From contig NZ_SRXT01000008.1 of NCBI RefSeq assembly GCF_004792685.1, positions 62,001 to 126,000 of the forward strand: a stretch of 64,000 nt of DNA, in the 5' to 3' direction. Positions 63,523 to 64,000 of the stretch are shown piece by piece. Under the pieces are notes generated by a model. It ran no database searches, had not been told where the DNA came from, and saw only the letters and a list, made by a program, of their open reading frames with translations. The position numbers were made by a program, and so were the translations under genes. The first letter of the stretch is position 1; each line of letters begins with the position of its first letter. The stretch comes from Sphingomonas gei. GTDB lineage: Bacteria > Pseudomonadota > Alphaproteobacteria > Sphingomonadales > Sphingomonadaceae.

Positions 63523-64000
63523 TCGTCGATCGAGCGCTTGTAGGTCTCGGGCAGCAGGAACAGCCCCAGCACGAGCGTCGCCAGCGCCGCCACCACCGGA
63601 TACCAGAGCCCGTAATAGATGTCCCCGGTCGCCGCGACCATCGCGAATGCCGTCGCCGGCAGGAATCCGCCGAACCAGCCATTGCCGATATGATAAGGCA
63701 GCGACATCGACGTGTAGCGGATCCGGCTCGGGAACAGCTCCACGAGCATCGCCGCGATCGGCCCGTAGACCATCGTCACCAGCAGCACGAGCAAGGTCAG
63801 CACCAGCACGACCATCGGCTTGTTGATCGCCGCCGGATCTGCCTTCGCCGGATAGCCCGCGCCGACCAGAGCCGCCTTGGCCGCATCCTGGAAGTCGGCG
63901 ATCCCGATCGCCGGCACCGCGCCTTCGGTCAGCGCGTCCTTGCGCGGATCGTAGACCGGGATCTGCTGCGCGCCGACCTGCACCGTCGCGGTCGTTCCCG
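63519..64000 (-). CDS. MFS transporter, MHS type (5' part beyond window)
   Basis: The last 160 residues or so of a transporter lie here, and the frame stays open to the right edge. Segments PMVVLVLTLLVLLVTMVYGP, ELFPSRIRYTSMSLPYHIGN and GLWYPVVAALATLVLGLFLL are typical of the last helices of metabolite:proton symporters (MHS family, like ProP or alpha-ketoglutarate permease). The motif LPETYKRSIDD ends it. Its substrate is unknown. The stop overlaps the nasT TTG. Confidence 0.88.
   Translation of the reverse strand, partial: GTTATVQVGAQQIPVYDPRKDALTEGAVPAIGIADFQDAAKAALVGAGYPAKADPAAINKPMVVLVLTLLVLLVTMVYGPIAAMLVELFPSRIRYTSMSLPYHIGNGWFGGFLPATAFAMVAATGDIYYGLWYPVVAALATLVLGLFLLPETYKRSIDD

Noticed and set aside
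1-64000. CRISPR arrays, insertion sequences, prophage or plasmid genes
   Set aside because: No regularly spaced direct repeats, transposases, integrases or phage structural genes were found on either strand.

Overview
The window looks like chromosome from a sphingomonad-type alphaproteobacterium (Sphingomonas or a close relative). The evidence is the high GC, the order ppiD-trpE-trpG-trpD-trpC-moaC-moeA-lexA, a GTTC-N7-GTTC SOS box in front of lexA, a MucR/Ros regulator without zinc-finger cysteines, a DUF2336 gene coupled to a PAS kinase, and PilZ, DOMON-like and KTSC genes. Most of the window is well-packed housekeeping sequence. Species cannot be fixed from the sequence alone.

Left end (0-7.3 kb), accessory. 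A two-helix membrane protein converges on a large membrane-anchored WD40-caspase gene. Divergent from the caspase gene, about 200 bp away, is a two-gene unit: a 59-residue secreted glycine-rich two-cysteine peptide, then 12 bases later a 550-residue HTTM (vitamin K carboxylase-like) membrane protein with an embedded DCC-like segment. This is the best candidate for an undescribed system. A mucR-type regulator and a LysR remnant follow.

Core region (7.3-26.8 kb). tpiA is divergent from ppiD. The trp genes follow, but trpG and trpD are separated by two small membrane-protein genes on the other strand. trpC and moaC overlap, then come a PilZ gene, moeA and lexA. comEC, gltX, gltA, an AI-2E family permease, an ampR-like regulator with no beta-lactamase beside it, and a small basic secreted protein complete the block.

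Middle (26.8-48.4 kb). A histidine-kinase-like protein without the phospho-acceptor histidine overlaps a DUF2336 gene. Next are a nucleotidyltransferase-like membrane protein, a NamZ/DUF1343 muramidase, a DUF4126-like protein, a DOMON-like protein, tyrS, a PilZ protein, recG, sdhE, mfd, an EAL phosphodiesterase with a degenerate GGDEF, moaA, nadK, tRNA-Asn, yjbQ, a KTSC protein, and a purine salvage pair (adenine deaminase plus phosphoribosyltransferase). A lipoprotein gene ends against secA at a strong shared hairpin.

Right end (48.4-64 kb). secA, two small secreted proteins, argJ and a GFA protein precede a complete nitrate assimilation cluster. All of it lies on the minus strand: nasT-nasS, narK, nirB-nirD-nasA-cobA. 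Leader hairpins with U tracts stand before narK and nirB, consistent with NasT antitermination. The moaC, moeA and moaA genes elsewhere in the window make the molybdenum cofactor NasA needs. A cut-off MFS transporter gene overlaps nasT at the right edge.
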